A DNA stretch of 64,000 nucleotides from the NCBI RefSeq assembly GCF_022539505.1, contig NW_025899935.1, forward strand, positions 1 to 64,000, read 5' to 3'. Numbering within the stretch: the stretch's first letter is position 1; each line of letters begins with the position of its first letter. Source of the stretch: Lolium rigidum (Eukaryota; Streptophyta; Magnoliopsida; Poales; Poaceae). A program made the translations under genes and the position numbers. Positions 22,650 to 34,659 of the stretch are shown here, one piece after another. The notes beneath the pieces are model-generated. The model ran no database searches and was not told the DNA's origin. It was given only the letters and a program-made list of their open reading frames with translations.

Positions 22650-23289
22650 TATTGGAGATATGCCCAAGAGGCAATAATAAAGTGGTTATTATAATATCTT
22701 TGTGTTTATGATAAATGTTTGCATACCATGCTATAATTGTATTAACCGAAACATTGATACATGTGTGTTATGTAAACAACAAGGAGTCCCTAGTAAGCCT
22801 CTTCTATAACTAGCTTGTTGATTAATGGATGATCATGGTTTCGTGATCATGAACATTGGATGTTATTAATAACAAGGTTATGTCATTAGTTGAATGATAT
22901 AATGGACACACACCCAAATGAGCGTAGCATAAGATCAAGTCATTAAGTTCAAATTGCTATAAGCTTTCGATACATAGTTGCCTTAGTCCTTTGACCATGA
23001 GATCATGTAAATCACTTACACCGGAAGGGTACTTTGATTACATCAAACGCCATTGTGTAAATGGGTGGTTATAAAGATGGGATTAAGTATTTGGAAAGTG
23101 TGAGTTGAGGCATATGGATCAATAGTGGGATTTGTCCATCCTCATGACGGATAGATATACTCTGGGCCCTCTCGGTGGAATGTCGTCTGATTAGCTTGCA
23201 AGCATATGATTGGATCATAAGAGATGACATACCGCGGTACGAGTAAAGAGTACTTGTCGGTAACGAGGTTGAACAAGGTATGGAGATAC
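22650..23289 (+). repeat. 3' LTR of the Angela-type element, first part
   Basis: It aligns to 15688-16327 with few changes. Its first two bases are TA instead of TG, a mutated terminal dinucleotide. It ends at GATAC (23285-23289), the left duplication of the nested gypsy element, and continues at 40568. Confidence 0.92.
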
Positions 23290-23675
23290 TGACAAGGTAT
23301 TAACTTGTCAATGCCTACGGATTGTAGACTAGGGTTTAGTTAGATGTAGAGGGCAAGTAGATCTCGAAGGTTTCAGCCGAAAAGTACTCGACGAATATAA
23401 AACTAGGGTTGTGTTGATAGTAGATTCGATGCTTTCTTTGTCCCTCGACTCCCCCTTATATAGGAGGTGGAGCCGAGGGATTCGTATTGTACAAGTTACA
23501 GAGTCCGGGAAGGTTTCTAACTCATCCCGTAAGATTACAAACATCATCTCCTAATACAACTCTAGCTTTCCTTAATAACAACTTGGGCTTCCGATTCTTC
23601 TTATTCTTCGAGTCATGGGCTTTCAGTAAACCCTGGGTACTATCTTCGGCAGGCCTATTGGGGATGCCTATGTCA
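23290..23675 (-). repeat. 3' LTR (386 bp) of the antisense-gene gypsy element
   Basis: Ends are TGACA...TGTCA, a 5-bp inverted repeat. On the minus strand it is preceded by the purine-rich CTCGGGGGCTAC (23676-23687), the polypurine tract. It matches 40179-40562. Confidence 0.92.
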
Positions 23676-24940
23676 GTAGCCCCCGAGATTTTGCTTGAAT
23701 CGCAGAATCAGGGAAAATCTCCACTGTTTATATTTACTCTATAACTTTAAACTTCTCTATATTTCTTCATACGAATTTCTATATTGTACAGGGATAATGG
23801 TAATTGGGGCTAGTTCATCTGACGGGTCAGGTACTAGTTAACTGCTCTAGTGGCAATCCGCAAAAACCTACTTCAAGATCACGTCCCCGGACATAATCTC
23901 GGGATACTGGTGTAAACTTCGACAGGTGCCGCTTAAGATCTTACCATTCTGTCGAGTCCCAGTCATATTTTATCGGGTACCTAACGCGTCCGTTAGGATT
24001 TTTCTTCGTATCTGTTGATACGGATAAAAGTAGCTAACCGACGTCAGAGACGGCGCCACGCCACTCAGAACGGATCTGGTGTCTTACCTTCGCAAAGTTT
24101 TGCGGCATTCAGAAATTGTTCGCAACTTTGGCGTTCTGAGAATATATTGTCGAGTGCTTGTTCGGCTGTTGGAATAGCACATTTTATTGAGTCAACGGAT
24201 GACTTATATTGCTCTCCCGATGGGAGTATATGCAGAGTTATTTGTATAACTCAAAATATACTCACTTCCTCTTTCTTTTTCTTTTTTCTCTCTCCCTTTT
24301 TTTTATAATTTCATCGGGCACGCGAACAGCATTCCCGATGGGAGTAGCCCCCGAGGCTACAGCCAAGGACTTGGACTTGGTTGTAGGCTCAACACTTTAT
24401 TGCCTCATGTCAATATATTTTCATTCTTTCTCAAACTTTTTATATTTATCGGGTGCGCGACCAGCGCTCCCGATGGGAGTAGCCCCCGAGGCTATGAACG
24501 AATGCTTGCATTTGGTCATAGGCTCTCGACATTTCTATTTTGTCATACTCGATTTTTTTTTCTTTTTTCCAAAGTAGCCCCCGAGCATTTGGGCAAAAAC
24601 TTGTATTTGTTCAAAAGCTCTCGAAACAATCGTCTGCTGCCGCCATTCTTCCAAACTGTCGTATCCGAGATTTTCTCTTGCCAAGGTGACATCATTGCTG
24701 ACGATAGCCACGATTACTGTATCGGGAAAACGCGAGAACTTCTCTCCCTCTATCTTGTGGCCCCAAATTTCTTACCAGTTTGACACGTCGCGCAAGTGGG
24801 GGACACACGTCCTCCGCTTTTCCTGGCACACGTACTGTAGCTGCTGTGTTTTCTCGTCTATATGAAATTACGTTTTACCCCTTGTCCTCGTGTACACCAT
24901 CTATCCCGCAATCTTTTGATCCAACGGCGCGACGGTTCAC
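23676..24940. repeat. Non-coding stretch with polypurine-tract-like repeats
   Basis: GTAGCCCCCGAG, the complement of the polypurine tract, occurs at 23676-23687 (at the LTR) and again at 24344-24355, 24479-24490 and 24574-24585. Two of these sit in longer repeats of the form GCTCCCGATGGGAGTAGCCC. No gene is seen; pyrimidine tracts (about 24265-24303, 24550-24570) alternate with the repeats. Confidence 0.8.
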
Positions 24941-24947
24941 CGCACCT

Positions 24948-24956
24948 CTATATAAG
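24948..24956 (+). promoter_or_regulatory. TATA box of the antisense gene
   Basis: TCTATATAAGG lies about 180 bases upstream of the likely start codon (25133), facing away from the element's own transcription. With the pyrimidine-rich leader after it, this is a normal plant promoter layout. Confidence 0.6.
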
Positions 24957-25132
24957 GGTATCGTCTTCCTCCTCCAATCCTTTCGCTCGCGCCGCATCTC
25001 TGTCTCTCCGCTACCAAATCCTCCATTGCTCTCCTTGCTGAAAACTCTCATCCACACTCACACCCTTCGCCACCAAGCTCATTGATGCCGCCTCACCTCT
25101 GTTTGACTAGGCACAGCACTCCGGAGTCAAAG

Positions 25133-28100
25133 ATGGCCGCCGAAGATCTGGAGTGGGAGAGATCCAAAATCTCCAATCAAGACATGAACCTGCTGAAGAA
25201 GCTTGGGTTCACCAAGAAGGTGAACATGCTGTGCTTCCCCTCCGAAGAAAGCTACCCATCACCTCCGATGGAGTATCGGGTCAGTTTTGTTGACCATCTG
25301 ATCCGCGGTCTTTCTCCCCCAATCTACGAGTTTCTCCGTGGTCTTCTTTTTGTTTATGGGCTTCAGCTACATCAGCTGACACCCAATTCCATTCTCCACG
25401 TGTCGATTTTTATCACACTGTGTGAGTGCTTCCTCGGAGTCCATCCTAATTGGGCTCTGTGGAAGCGCATTTTCTGCATCCGCCGTAATGGCGCTCACGG
25501 CGTCGCCTATAACATCGGCGGCGTCGTTATCTGTGTTCGTCCTGACGTCGAATATTTTGACGTCAAATTCCCTGATTCTGTCCAAGGGTGGCGCAAGAGA
25601 TGGCTCTATATTCATGAAGAAAGCTCTGATTCAGTGGAGTACAACATTGCTCCCTTTGACGGAAAAACAAAGATTCTTCGCCGCCGATCTTGGGATGCTG
25701 AAGCTACCGAAGAAGAAAAATTGGCGACAGAGGCGCTGATGACTCGCATCCGTGAACTCCAAAACACCCGCGGCAAGGAATTATCGGGTATCCAGATCAC
25801 AACATACTTCCTTAGGATTAGAGTGCAACCTCTGCAAGCTCGCAAAAATCCCCTTTGGATGTATGCTGGTGGTGAAGATGTCGAGAGAATTTCCAAGGAC
25901 CTTCCTGTGAAGGACTTGGAGAAATTAATCCGAAGGATGTCAAAACTTAGCAAGAAGGACAACATTCCTACTTCTTGCCGCGTTGCGCCATATAGCGGCG
26001 CCAATCCCCTTCCCGAGGTACTTCTTCCTTTTGATTGCCTTATTGTCTCCTCGCATTTTATTATTTGTCGACTACTATCTTGCTGGCTTTTTTGCATAAT
26101 TTCCTTTTGTCGACACTCTTTCTTTTTCTCAGAACCATCCTTCTCTCACTTCTCTTCCTCCTCTTCCTGAGGGTGGAGAAGTTGAAGAACGTACCGTTGT
26201 CGATGATGACAACCAAGGCACCTCGCGCCTTGATAGTGAAGTCGTGGGTTCTCACAGATCCGCGGCTTCTTCTGAAAAAGATGCTGAGTCTGAAGCCACT
26301 GCTTCGACACACTCTCCTCCTCCTGCTTCCCCGAAGAACAAGAGGAAAAGGAGTGAGAGCAAAGATTCCAGCACCTCCAAAGCCGAAGAAGCTGATCCTT
26401 CAGATGGGAAGGCAGCTTTCAATCCATACACTGATGCCCTCGTCAGCTCGTAAGTTACTCCATACTTCCTACTTCTTTGCTTTTTGATGTTTTGCTTCTT
26501 ATACTGTCGCCATTTTTATTGTAGTGATGACGAGGAAGAAGAACAACCTATTGACGAGGCTGCTCGAACGAGTACATTGCGTACTTTAGTTGTGTCTGAA
26601 ACTCAGCGTGATGGGGAGGAAACTTCGCCTCCACAACAAAACGTCGAGCATTCGACTCCACCTGCAAGCCCTCGTGCCTCTTCGCCAAAGAGGGCGAGGG
26701 TCGAGCCATCCAAGGAACCCATCCTGTTCCCTGGTAACTCTTCGACACCTTCATTAGATGACGTAAGTGTTTCAGTCTTCTCTTTTTTTTTGTTCATGTT
26801 CCGAGCCTTTCAGTACTTTCATCTCTCCTTTGTTTCTTGCGACATGTTGTCGAATCTGGACTAGCTATATTGACTTCTTTTTCTTTTGGTCCTCTCTTCA
26901 GCCTTTAATGAAGGAATTTATCCGTCTTTGTACCCAATTTGTCGGGTATCGTGATCATAGCACAAAACTGGAAGGTACTATCTTTATCCATTTCCTTTGT
27001 TGTATTCATTCTACTACTTTTGTCATAACATGTAATTGTCGCGTATTTTGTCAGGACAACTTGCGGAAGCCAATAAGCGTGCTAACGCTCTTGCTGCTAA
27101 GTTAGAGCAGAGCGAAAGAGCCCGCAAGAAAGCTGAAAAAGAGGCTGCCACCATTGAAGATCTTCGAAAGAGGCTTCATGACGCAGAAACTTCCTTGAGC
27201 GAGAATATATCTCAGCAATCAGCTCGAGAAGCAGAGATCCTCTCTCGCTTTGAGTCGCAATGTCGACGTTTTGTCAGTAAGTGCCAGAATCCTTGTGTAT
27301 TTCCTCGGGTTACTTCACATTTTCCCCGCGTTCTTTATTTATAAGCTACTCTTTGCTTGTTTTTAGGGAGAACCCATCAGGAGTACGAAGTTGAGGGTCC
27401 TGAGGGCGACGATCTTCTTGATGCGCTGACCCTTCTTGAGATTCATGGGGATGAAGCACGCGACGGCATTGAAAACGCTGAGGCAGGTCTGTCGAAGCTT
27501 TTTCCCTATTTCTTCCCGAAGAAAGAGGCCCCCATTACTTTTGTTGATCTCGCCAAATCCTTCAATGAGCCGGAAGATCTTGGGCTAAAACTTCGCCAAG
27601 AAGGTCTGAAGATTGGCGTTGAGGGCACCATCGCGCTGATCGCTAATAGTCAGCAAAACGTTGACTGGGCCAAGGTTGGCGACATAGGGGAGATGGAGAC
27701 GAAGAAATGGCAATCTCTAATTAAAGCTGCCAAGCCTTCCGCCAGACCAATCCTTTCCTTCCTTGGTGTGAAACCAGTACCTGCTCCAAGTGCATCCAAG
27801 CCGGAGGTCAAGTAGACCATCCTGTCCTCTTGTTTTTTTTAGTTCTATCTTTTGATGCTGTCGCCTTAGTAGTTTCGGCGACAACTGCCTCAGTAGTCCA
27901 GTAGTGACCTTTCTTTTGTAATAGCAATGTACATACTTTGAGATTTAATGGAAATTTGTACTTGCTGGATGATTGATGTCGAAGAATTTTTCTATTTTCA
28001 GTTGATTTTTGACAACTATTCTGCAACTCCTCGTCGTTCCGATGTTTTCCCTGCCTCTTCTCACTCGAAGAAAGTGCGTGTTGATACTAAACTTGGTGAA

Positions 28101-28357
28101 GATTCCTCGAGTAAAAATTTAGCTCAAGAATTGAAAGAACTTCGTCGACAACTTCAATATGCGAAGAAGCAAACACTTGTGATGATGGAGCAAGCTCGCA
28201 AGGCATCCGAAAAAGAGGAATTTGCGCTCCAGCAAGCTCGAGAAGCCATAGCTGCTAAGGAAGCCGCCGTTTCTGAGGCTGAAAAGGCAGCCGCTCGAGA
28301 GAATTTAATGCTAGATTTGATGAATGAAGCCAGTACAGATATGTCAGGTATGCTTTC
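25133..28357 (+). CDS. Antisense 'gypsy-type transposase' (Transposase_28-like) gene, at least six exons, 3' end cut
   Basis: Exon 1 (25133-26017) encodes the conserved domain: SFVDHLIRGLSPPIYEFLRG, FVYGLQLHQLTPNSILHVS, CECFLGVHPNWALWKRIF. This is the PF04195-type domain of cereal gypsy elements; its function is unknown despite the name. Exons inferred from GT/AG and frame: 26133-26449, 26525-26762, 26902-26974, 27055-27276 and 27367-27815 (stop at 27813-27815). Alternatively, splicing near 27808 into 28002-28348 would add a coiled coil (LAQELKELRRQLQYAKKQ). Exons 2-3 are acidic, serine-rich and disordered, with KNKRKR-like nuclear-targeting signals; exon 5 is a coiled coil. All introns start GT and end AG and are 75-130 bp. 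The start at 25133 (MAAEDLEWERSK) is preferred over 25082 because the domain's usual N-terminus begins there. The 3' end is cut at 28357 by the next element's LTR. Confidence 0.75.
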
Positions 28358-29953
28358 TGATGACGCATAAAGCACACGCTCGTTGGGAACCCCAAGTGGA
28401 AGGTGTGATGCGTACAGCAGCAAGTTTCCCTCAGTAAGAAACCAAGGTTTATCGAACCAGTAGGAGTCAAGAAGCACGTCGAAGGTTGATGGCGGCGGGA
28501 TGTAGTGCGGCGCAACACCAGGGATTCCGGCGCCAACGTGGAACCTGCACAACACAACCAAAGTACTTTGCCCCAACGAAACAGATGAGGTTGTCAATCT
28601 CACCGGCTTGCTGTAACAAAGGATTAGATGTATAGTGTGGATGATGATTATTTGCGAGAAAACAGTAGAACAAGTATTGCAGTAGATTGTATTTAATGTA
28701 AAAGAATGGACCGGGGTCCACAGTTCACTAGAGGTGTCTCTCCCATAAGATAAATAGCATGTTGGGTGAACAAATTACAGTCGGGCAATTGACAAATAGA
28801 TAGGGCATGACAATGCACATACATGATATGATAAGTATAGTGAGATTTAATTGGGCATTATGACAAAGTACATAGACCGCTATCCAGCATGCATCTATGC
28901 CTAAAAAGTCCACCTTCGAGGTTATCATCCGAACCCCTTCCAGTATTAAGTTGCAAACAACGAGACAATTGCATTAAGTATGGTGCGTAATGTAATCAAT
29001 AACTACATCCTCGGACATAGCATCAATGTTTTATCCCTAGTGGCAACAAGCACATCCACAACCTTAGAACTTTCCGTCACCGTCCCAGATTTAATGGAGG
29101 CATGAACCCACTATCGAGCATAAATACTCCCTCTTGGAGTTAAGAGCAAAAACTTGGCCAGAGCCTCTACTAATAACGGAGAGCATGCAAGATCATAAAC
29201 AACACATAGGTAATAGATTGATAATCAACATAACATAGTATTCTCTATCCATCGGATCCCGACAAACACAACATATAGCATTACGGATAGATGATCTTGA
29301 TCATGTTAGGCAGCTCACAAGATCCAACAATGAAGCACATAAGGAGAAGACTACCATCTAGCTACCGCTATGGACCCATAGTCCAGGGGTGAACTACTCA
29401 CTCATCACTCCGGAGGCGACCATGGCGGTGAAGAGTCCTCCGGGAGATGATTCCCCTCTCCGGCAGGGTGCCGGAGGCGATCTCCTGAATCCCCCGAGAT
29501 GGGATTGGCGGCGGCGGCGTCTCAGTAAGGTTTTCCGTATCGTGGCTCCCGGTACTGGGGGTTTCGCGACGGAGGCTTTAAGTAGGCGGAAGGGCAGGTC
29601 AGGAGGCGACGCGAGGGGCCCACACAACAGGGCCGCGCGGCCAGGAGGTGGGCCGCGCCGCCCTGGCGTGTCGTCGCCTCGTCGCCTCACTTCATTTCCC
29701 TTTCGGTCTTCTGGAAGCTTCGTGGCAAAATAGGCCCCTGGGCGTTGATTTCGTCCAATTCCGAGAATATTTCCTTTGTAGGATTTCTGAAACCAAAAAT
29801 AGCAGAAAACATCAACTGGCTCTTCGGCATCTCATTAATAGGTTAGTGCCGGAAAATGCATAAATATGACATAAAGTATGCATAAAACATGTAGATATCA
29901 TCAATAATGTGGCATGGAACATAAGAAATTATCGATACGTCGGAGACGTATCA
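28358..29953 (-). repeat. LTR of gypsy element A (Sabrina/WHAM-like), 3' LTR
   Basis: On the minus strand it opens TGATACGTCTCCGACGTATC and ends GCGTCATCA. To its right is the polypurine tract AAGCTTGGGGATGC (29954-29968), so this is the 3' LTR of a minus-strand element. Its partner 5' LTR is absent. The flank (ctttc, 28353-28357) does not match the flank at 39132, so the two outer LTRs do not belong to one insertion. Confidence 0.85.
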
Positions 29954-32544
29954 GCATCCCCAAGCTTAGTTCTCGCTCGTCCCGAGCAGGTAAACGATAA
30001 CAAAGATAATTTCCGGAGTGACATGCCATCATAACCTTGATCATACTATTGTAAGCATATGTAATGAATGCAGCGATCAAAACAATGGTAATGACATGAG
30101 TAAACAAATGAATCATAAAGCAAAGACTTTTCATGAATAGTACTTCAAGACAAGCATCAATAAGTCTTGCATAAGAGTTAACTCATAAAGCAATAAATCA
30201 AAGTAAAGGTATTGAAGCAACACAAAGGAAGATTAAGTTTCAGCGGTTGCTTTCAACTTATAACATGTATATCTCATGGATATTGTCAATGTAAAGTAAT
30301 ATAACAAGTGCAGTATGCAAGTATGTAGGAATCAATGCACAGTTCACACAAGTATTTGCTTCTTGAGGTGGAGAGAAATAGGTGAACTGACTCAACATAA
30401 AAGTAAAAGAAAGGTCCTTCAAAGAGGAAAGCATCGATTGCTATATTTGTGCTAGAGCTTTTATTTTGAAAACATGAAACAATTTTGTCAACGGTAGTAA
30501 TAAAGCATATGTATCATGTAAATTATATCTTACAAGTTGCAAGCCTCATGCATAGTATACTAGTAGTGCCCGCACCTTGTCCTAATTAGCTTGGATTAAC
30601 ACAGATTATCATTGCATGACATATGTTTCAACCAAGTGTCACAAAGGGGCACCTCTATGCCGCCTGTACAAAGGTCTAAGGAGAAAGTTCGCATTGGATT
30701 TCTCGCTTTTGATCATTCTTCAACTTAGACACCCATACCGGGACAACATAGACAATAGATAATGGACTCCTCTTTTAATGCTTAAGCATTCAACAGTTAA
30801 TATTCTCATAAGAGATTGAGGTTTTATGTCCAAACTGAAACTTCCACCATGATTCATGGCTTTAGTTAGCGGCCCAATGTTCTTCTCTAACATTATGCAT
30901 ACTCAAACCATTTGATTGTGAAAACCGCCCTTACTTCAGACAAGACGGACATGCATAGCAACTCACATGATATTCAACAAAGAGTTGATGGCGTCCCCGA
31001 GGAGCATGGTTATCGCACAACAAGCAACTTAATAAGAGATAAAGTGCATAAGTACATATTCAATACCACAATAGTTTTTAAGGCTATTTTGTCCCATGAG
31101 CTATATATTGCAAAGGCGAATGATGGAAATTTAAAGGTAGCACTCAAGCAATTTACTTTGGAATGGCGGAGAAATACCATGTAGTAGGTAGGTATGGTGG
31201 ACACAAATGGCATAGTGGTTGGCTCAAGGATTTTGGATGCATGAGAAGTATTCCCTCTCGATACAAGGTTTAGGCTAGCAAGGTTATTTGAAACAAACAC
31301 AAGGATGAACCGGTGCAGTAAAACTCACATAAAAGACATATTGTAAACATTATAAGACTCTACACCGTCTTCCTCGTTGTTCAAAACTCAATACTAGAAA
31401 TTATCTAGACTTTAGAGAGACCAAATATGCAAACCAAATTTTAGCAAGCTCTATGTATTTATTCATTAATGGGTGCAAAGTATATGATGCAAGAGCTTAA
31501 ACATGAGCACAACAATTGCCAAGTATCAAATTATTCAAGACATTTTAAAATTACTACATGTAGCATTTCCCGATTCCAACCATATAACAATTTAACGAAG
31601 AAGATTCAACCTTCGCCATGAATACTATGAGTAAAGCCTAAGGACATATTTGTCCATATGCAATAGCGGAGCGTGTCTCTCTCCCACACAATGAATGCTA
31701 GGATCCATTTTATTCAAACAAAAACAAAAACAAAAACAAACCGACGCTCCAAGCAAAGCACATAAGATGTGATGGAATAAAAATATAGTTTCGGGGAGGA
31801 ACCTGATAATGTTGTCGATGAAGAAGGGGATGCCTTGGGCATCCCCAAGCTTAGACGCTTGAGTCTTCTTAAAATATGCAGGGGTGAACCACCGGGGCAT
31901 CCCCAAGCCTAGAGCTTTCACTCTCCTTGATCATATTGCATCATTTCCCTCTCTTGATCCTTGAAAACTTCCTCCACACCAAACTCAAAACAACTCATTA
32001 GAGGGTTAGTGCACAATAAAAAATTTCATGTTCAGAGGTGACATAATCATTCTTAACACTTCTGGACATTGCACAAAGCTACTGGACATTAATGGATCAA
32101 AGAAATTCATCCAACATAGCAAAAGAGGCAATGCGAAATAAAAGGCAGAATCTGTCAAAACAGAACAGTTCATAAAGACGAATTTTAAAGTGGCACCAGA
32201 CTTGCTCAAATGAAAATTCTCAAATTGAATGAAAGTTGCGTACATATCTGAGGATCACTCACGTAAATTGGCATAATTTTCTGAGTTACCTACAAAGAAT
32301 TAGGCCCAGATTCGTGACAGCAAAGAAATCTGTTTCTGCGCAGTAATCCAAATCTAGTATGAACCTTACTATCAACGACTTTACTTGGCACAACAATGCA
32401 CAAAACTAAGATAAGGAGAGGTTGCTACAGTATTAAACAACTTCCAAGACTCAAATATAAAATAAAAGTACTGTAGTAAAAACATGGGTTGTCTCCCATA
32501 AGCGCTTTTCTTTAACGCCTTTCGGCTAGGCGCGAAAGTGTGTA
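29954..32544 (-). other. 3' non-coding interior of element A
   Basis: No ORF of note. On the minus strand this stretch is homologous to the interior of the Sabrina-type element (43880-44056, 50669-50790 and 57180-58690), including the CATCCCCAAGCTTAG motifs at about 31845 and 31897. The intact sequence across the Mutator-like target (about 31750-31800) shows the empty site for that insertion. Confidence 0.8.
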
Positions 32545-34659
32545 TCAAGTGTTATCAAGAGATGAAGCATCGACATCATAATTTGTTCTAATAATAGAAT
32601 CAAAAGGTAACTTCATTCTCTTTCTAGGGAAGTGTTCCATACCTTTCTTGAGAGGAAATTGATATTTAATATTACCTTCCTTCATATCAATGATAGCTCC
32701 AACGATTCGAAGAAAAGGTCTTCCCAATATAATGGGGCAAGATGCATTGCATTCAATATCCAAGACAACAAAATCAACGGGGACAAGGTTATTGTTAACG
32801 GTAATGCGAACATTATCAATCCTCCCCAAAGGTTTCTTTTTAGCATTATCAGTGAGATTAACATCCAAATAATAATTTTTCAATGGTGGCAAGTCAAGCA
32901 TATCATAAATTTTCTTAGGCATAACAGAAATACTTGCACCAAGATCACATAAAGCATTACAATCAAAGTCATTTACCTTCATCTTAATGATGGGCTCCCA
33001 ACCATCCTCTAGCTTTCTAGGAATAGAAGCTTCACGTTCTAGTTTCTCTTCTCTAGCTTTTATGAGAGCATTCGTAATATGTTTTGTAAAGGCTAAATTT
33101 ATAGCACTAGCATTGGGACTTTTAGCAAGCTTTTGTAAAAACTTTATGACTTCAGAGATGTGGCAATCATCAAAGTCTAAACCATTATGATCTACAGCAA
33201 TGGGATCATCATCCCCAATGTTGGAAAAAATTTCAGCAGTTTTATCACAGGCAGTTTCAGCAGTTTTAGCAGTTTCCGGCAGTTTTGCAGGCTTTGCATT
33301 AGAAGTAGAAACATGGCCAACACCAATTCTTTCACCATTATTAGTAGGAGGTGCAGCAACATGTGGAACATTAGCATTGCTAGTGGTGGTAATAGTCCAA
33401 ACTTTAGCTACATTATTCTCTTTAGCTAGTTTTTCATTTTCTTCTCTTTCCCACCTAGCATGCAATTCAGCCATTAATCTTATATTCTCATTAATTCTAA
33501 CTTGGATGGCATTTGCTGTAGTAACAATTTTATTTTCAATATCCTTATTAGGCATAACTTTCAATTTCAAAAGATCAACATCAGAGGCAAGACTATCAAC
33601 CTTAGAAGCAAGAATATCAATTTTATTGAGCTTTTCCTCAACAGATTTGTTAAAAGCAGTTTGTGTACTAATAAATTCTTTAAGCATAGCTTCAAGACCA
33701 GGGGGTGTGTTCCTATTATTGTTGTAAGAATTCCCATAAGAATTACCATAACCGTTACCATTATTATAAGGATATGGCCTATAGTTATTACTAGAATTGT
33801 TCCGATAAGCATTGTTGTTGAAATTATTATTTTTAATGAAGTTTACATCAACATGTTCTTCTTGAGCAACCAATGAAGCTAACGGAACATTATTAGGATC
33901 AACATTAGTCCTATCATTCACAAGCATAGACATGATAGCATCAATCTTATCACTCAAGGAGGAGGTTTCTTCGACAGAATTTACCTTCTTACCTTGTGGA
34001 GCTCTTTCCGTGTGCCATTCAGAGTAATTAATCATCATATTATCAAGAAGCTTTGTTGCTTCACCAAGAGTGATGGACATAAAGGTACCTCCAGCAGCTG
34101 AATCCAATAGGTTCCGCGAAGAAAAGTTCGATCCTGCATAAAAGGTTTGGATGATCATCCAAGTAGTCGATCCATGGGTTGGGCAATTCTTAACCAAAGA
34201 TTTCATTCTTTCCCAAGCTTGTGCAACATGCTCATTATCCAATTGTTTAAAATTCATTATGCTACTCCTCAAAGATATAATTTTAGCAGGGGGATAATAT
34301 CTACCAATAAAAGCATCCTTGCATTTAGTCCATGAATCAATACTATTTCTAGGCAGAGATAGCAACCAATCTTTAGCTCTTCCTCTTAATGAGAAAGGAA
34401 ACAATTTCAATTTTATAATATCACCATCTACATCCTTATACTTTTGCATTTCACATAATTCAACAAAATTATTAAGATGGGCAACAGCATCATCAGAACT
34501 AACACCAGAAAATTGCTCTCTCATAACAAGATTCAGTAAAGCAGGTTTAATTTCAAAGAATTCTGCTGTAGTAGCAGGTGGAGCAATAGGTGTGCATAAG
34601 AAATCATTATTATTTGTGGTTGTAAAGTCACACAACTTAGTGTTTTCAGGGGTATTCAT
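32545..34659 (-). CDS. Gag-protease of gypsy element A, 704 codons, intact
   Basis: An open frame from MNTPENTKLCDF to stop. Residues about 40-215 form the retrotrans_gag domain (KLFPFSLRGRAKDWLLSLP, IIQTFYAGSNFSSRNLLDSA). Residues about 275-320 are asparagine/tyrosine-rich with YGNSYGNSY. Residues about 330-390 are a coiled coil. A retropepsin-like protease is at about 575-680 (ALCDLGASISVMP and PIILGRPFLR), with DLG in place of DTG/DSG. There is no zinc knuckle, reverse transcriptase or integrase. Known: Sabrina/WHAM-like elements are often reported as lacking pol and needing another element's enzymes. The absence of any stop over 2.1 kb suggests recent activity or selection. It sits left of the chimera junction; its own leader and 5' LTR are gone. 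Confidence 0.85.
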   Translation of the reverse strand: MNTPENTKLCDFTTTNNNDFLCTPIAPPATTAEFFEIKPALLNLVMREQFSGVSSDDAVAHLNNFVELCEMQKYKDVDGDIIKLKLFPFSLRGRAKDWLLSLPRNSIDSWTKCKDAFIGRYYPPAKIISLRSSIMNFKQLDNEHVAQAWERMKSLVKNCPTHGSTTWMIIQTFYAGSNFSSRNLLDSAAGGTFMSITLGEATKLLDNMMINYSEWHTERAPQGKKVNSVEETSSLSDKIDAIMSMLVNDRTNVDPNNVPLASLVAQEEHVDVNFIKNNNFNNNAYRNNSSNNYRPYPYNNGNGYGNSYGNSYNNNRNTPPGLEAMLKEFISTQTAFNKSVEEKLNKIDILASKVDSLASDVDLLKLKVMPNKDIENKIVTTANAIQVRINENIRLMAELHARWEREENEKLAKENNVAKVWTITTTSNANVPHVAAPPTNNGERIGVGHVSTSNAKPAKLPETAKTAETACDKTAEIFSNIGDDDPIAVDHNGLDFDDCHISEVIKFLQKLAKSPNASAINLAFTKHITNALIKAREEKLEREASIPRKLEDGWEPIIKMKVNDFDCNALCDLGASISVMPKKIYDMLDLPPLKNYYLDVNLTDNAKKKPLGRIDNVRITVNNNLVPVDFVVLDIECNASCPIILGRPFLRIVGAIIDMKEGNIKYQFPLKKGMEHFPRKRMKLPFDSIIRTNYDVDASSLDNT

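Noticed and set aside
28154..28721. Minus-strand ORFs of 84-149 codons
   Set aside because: They run from element A's LTR into the antisense strand of the coiled-coil exon; no coding signature.
33200..33876. Plus-strand ORFs of 124-175 codons
   Set aside because: Antisense shadows of the 704-codon gag-protease frame.
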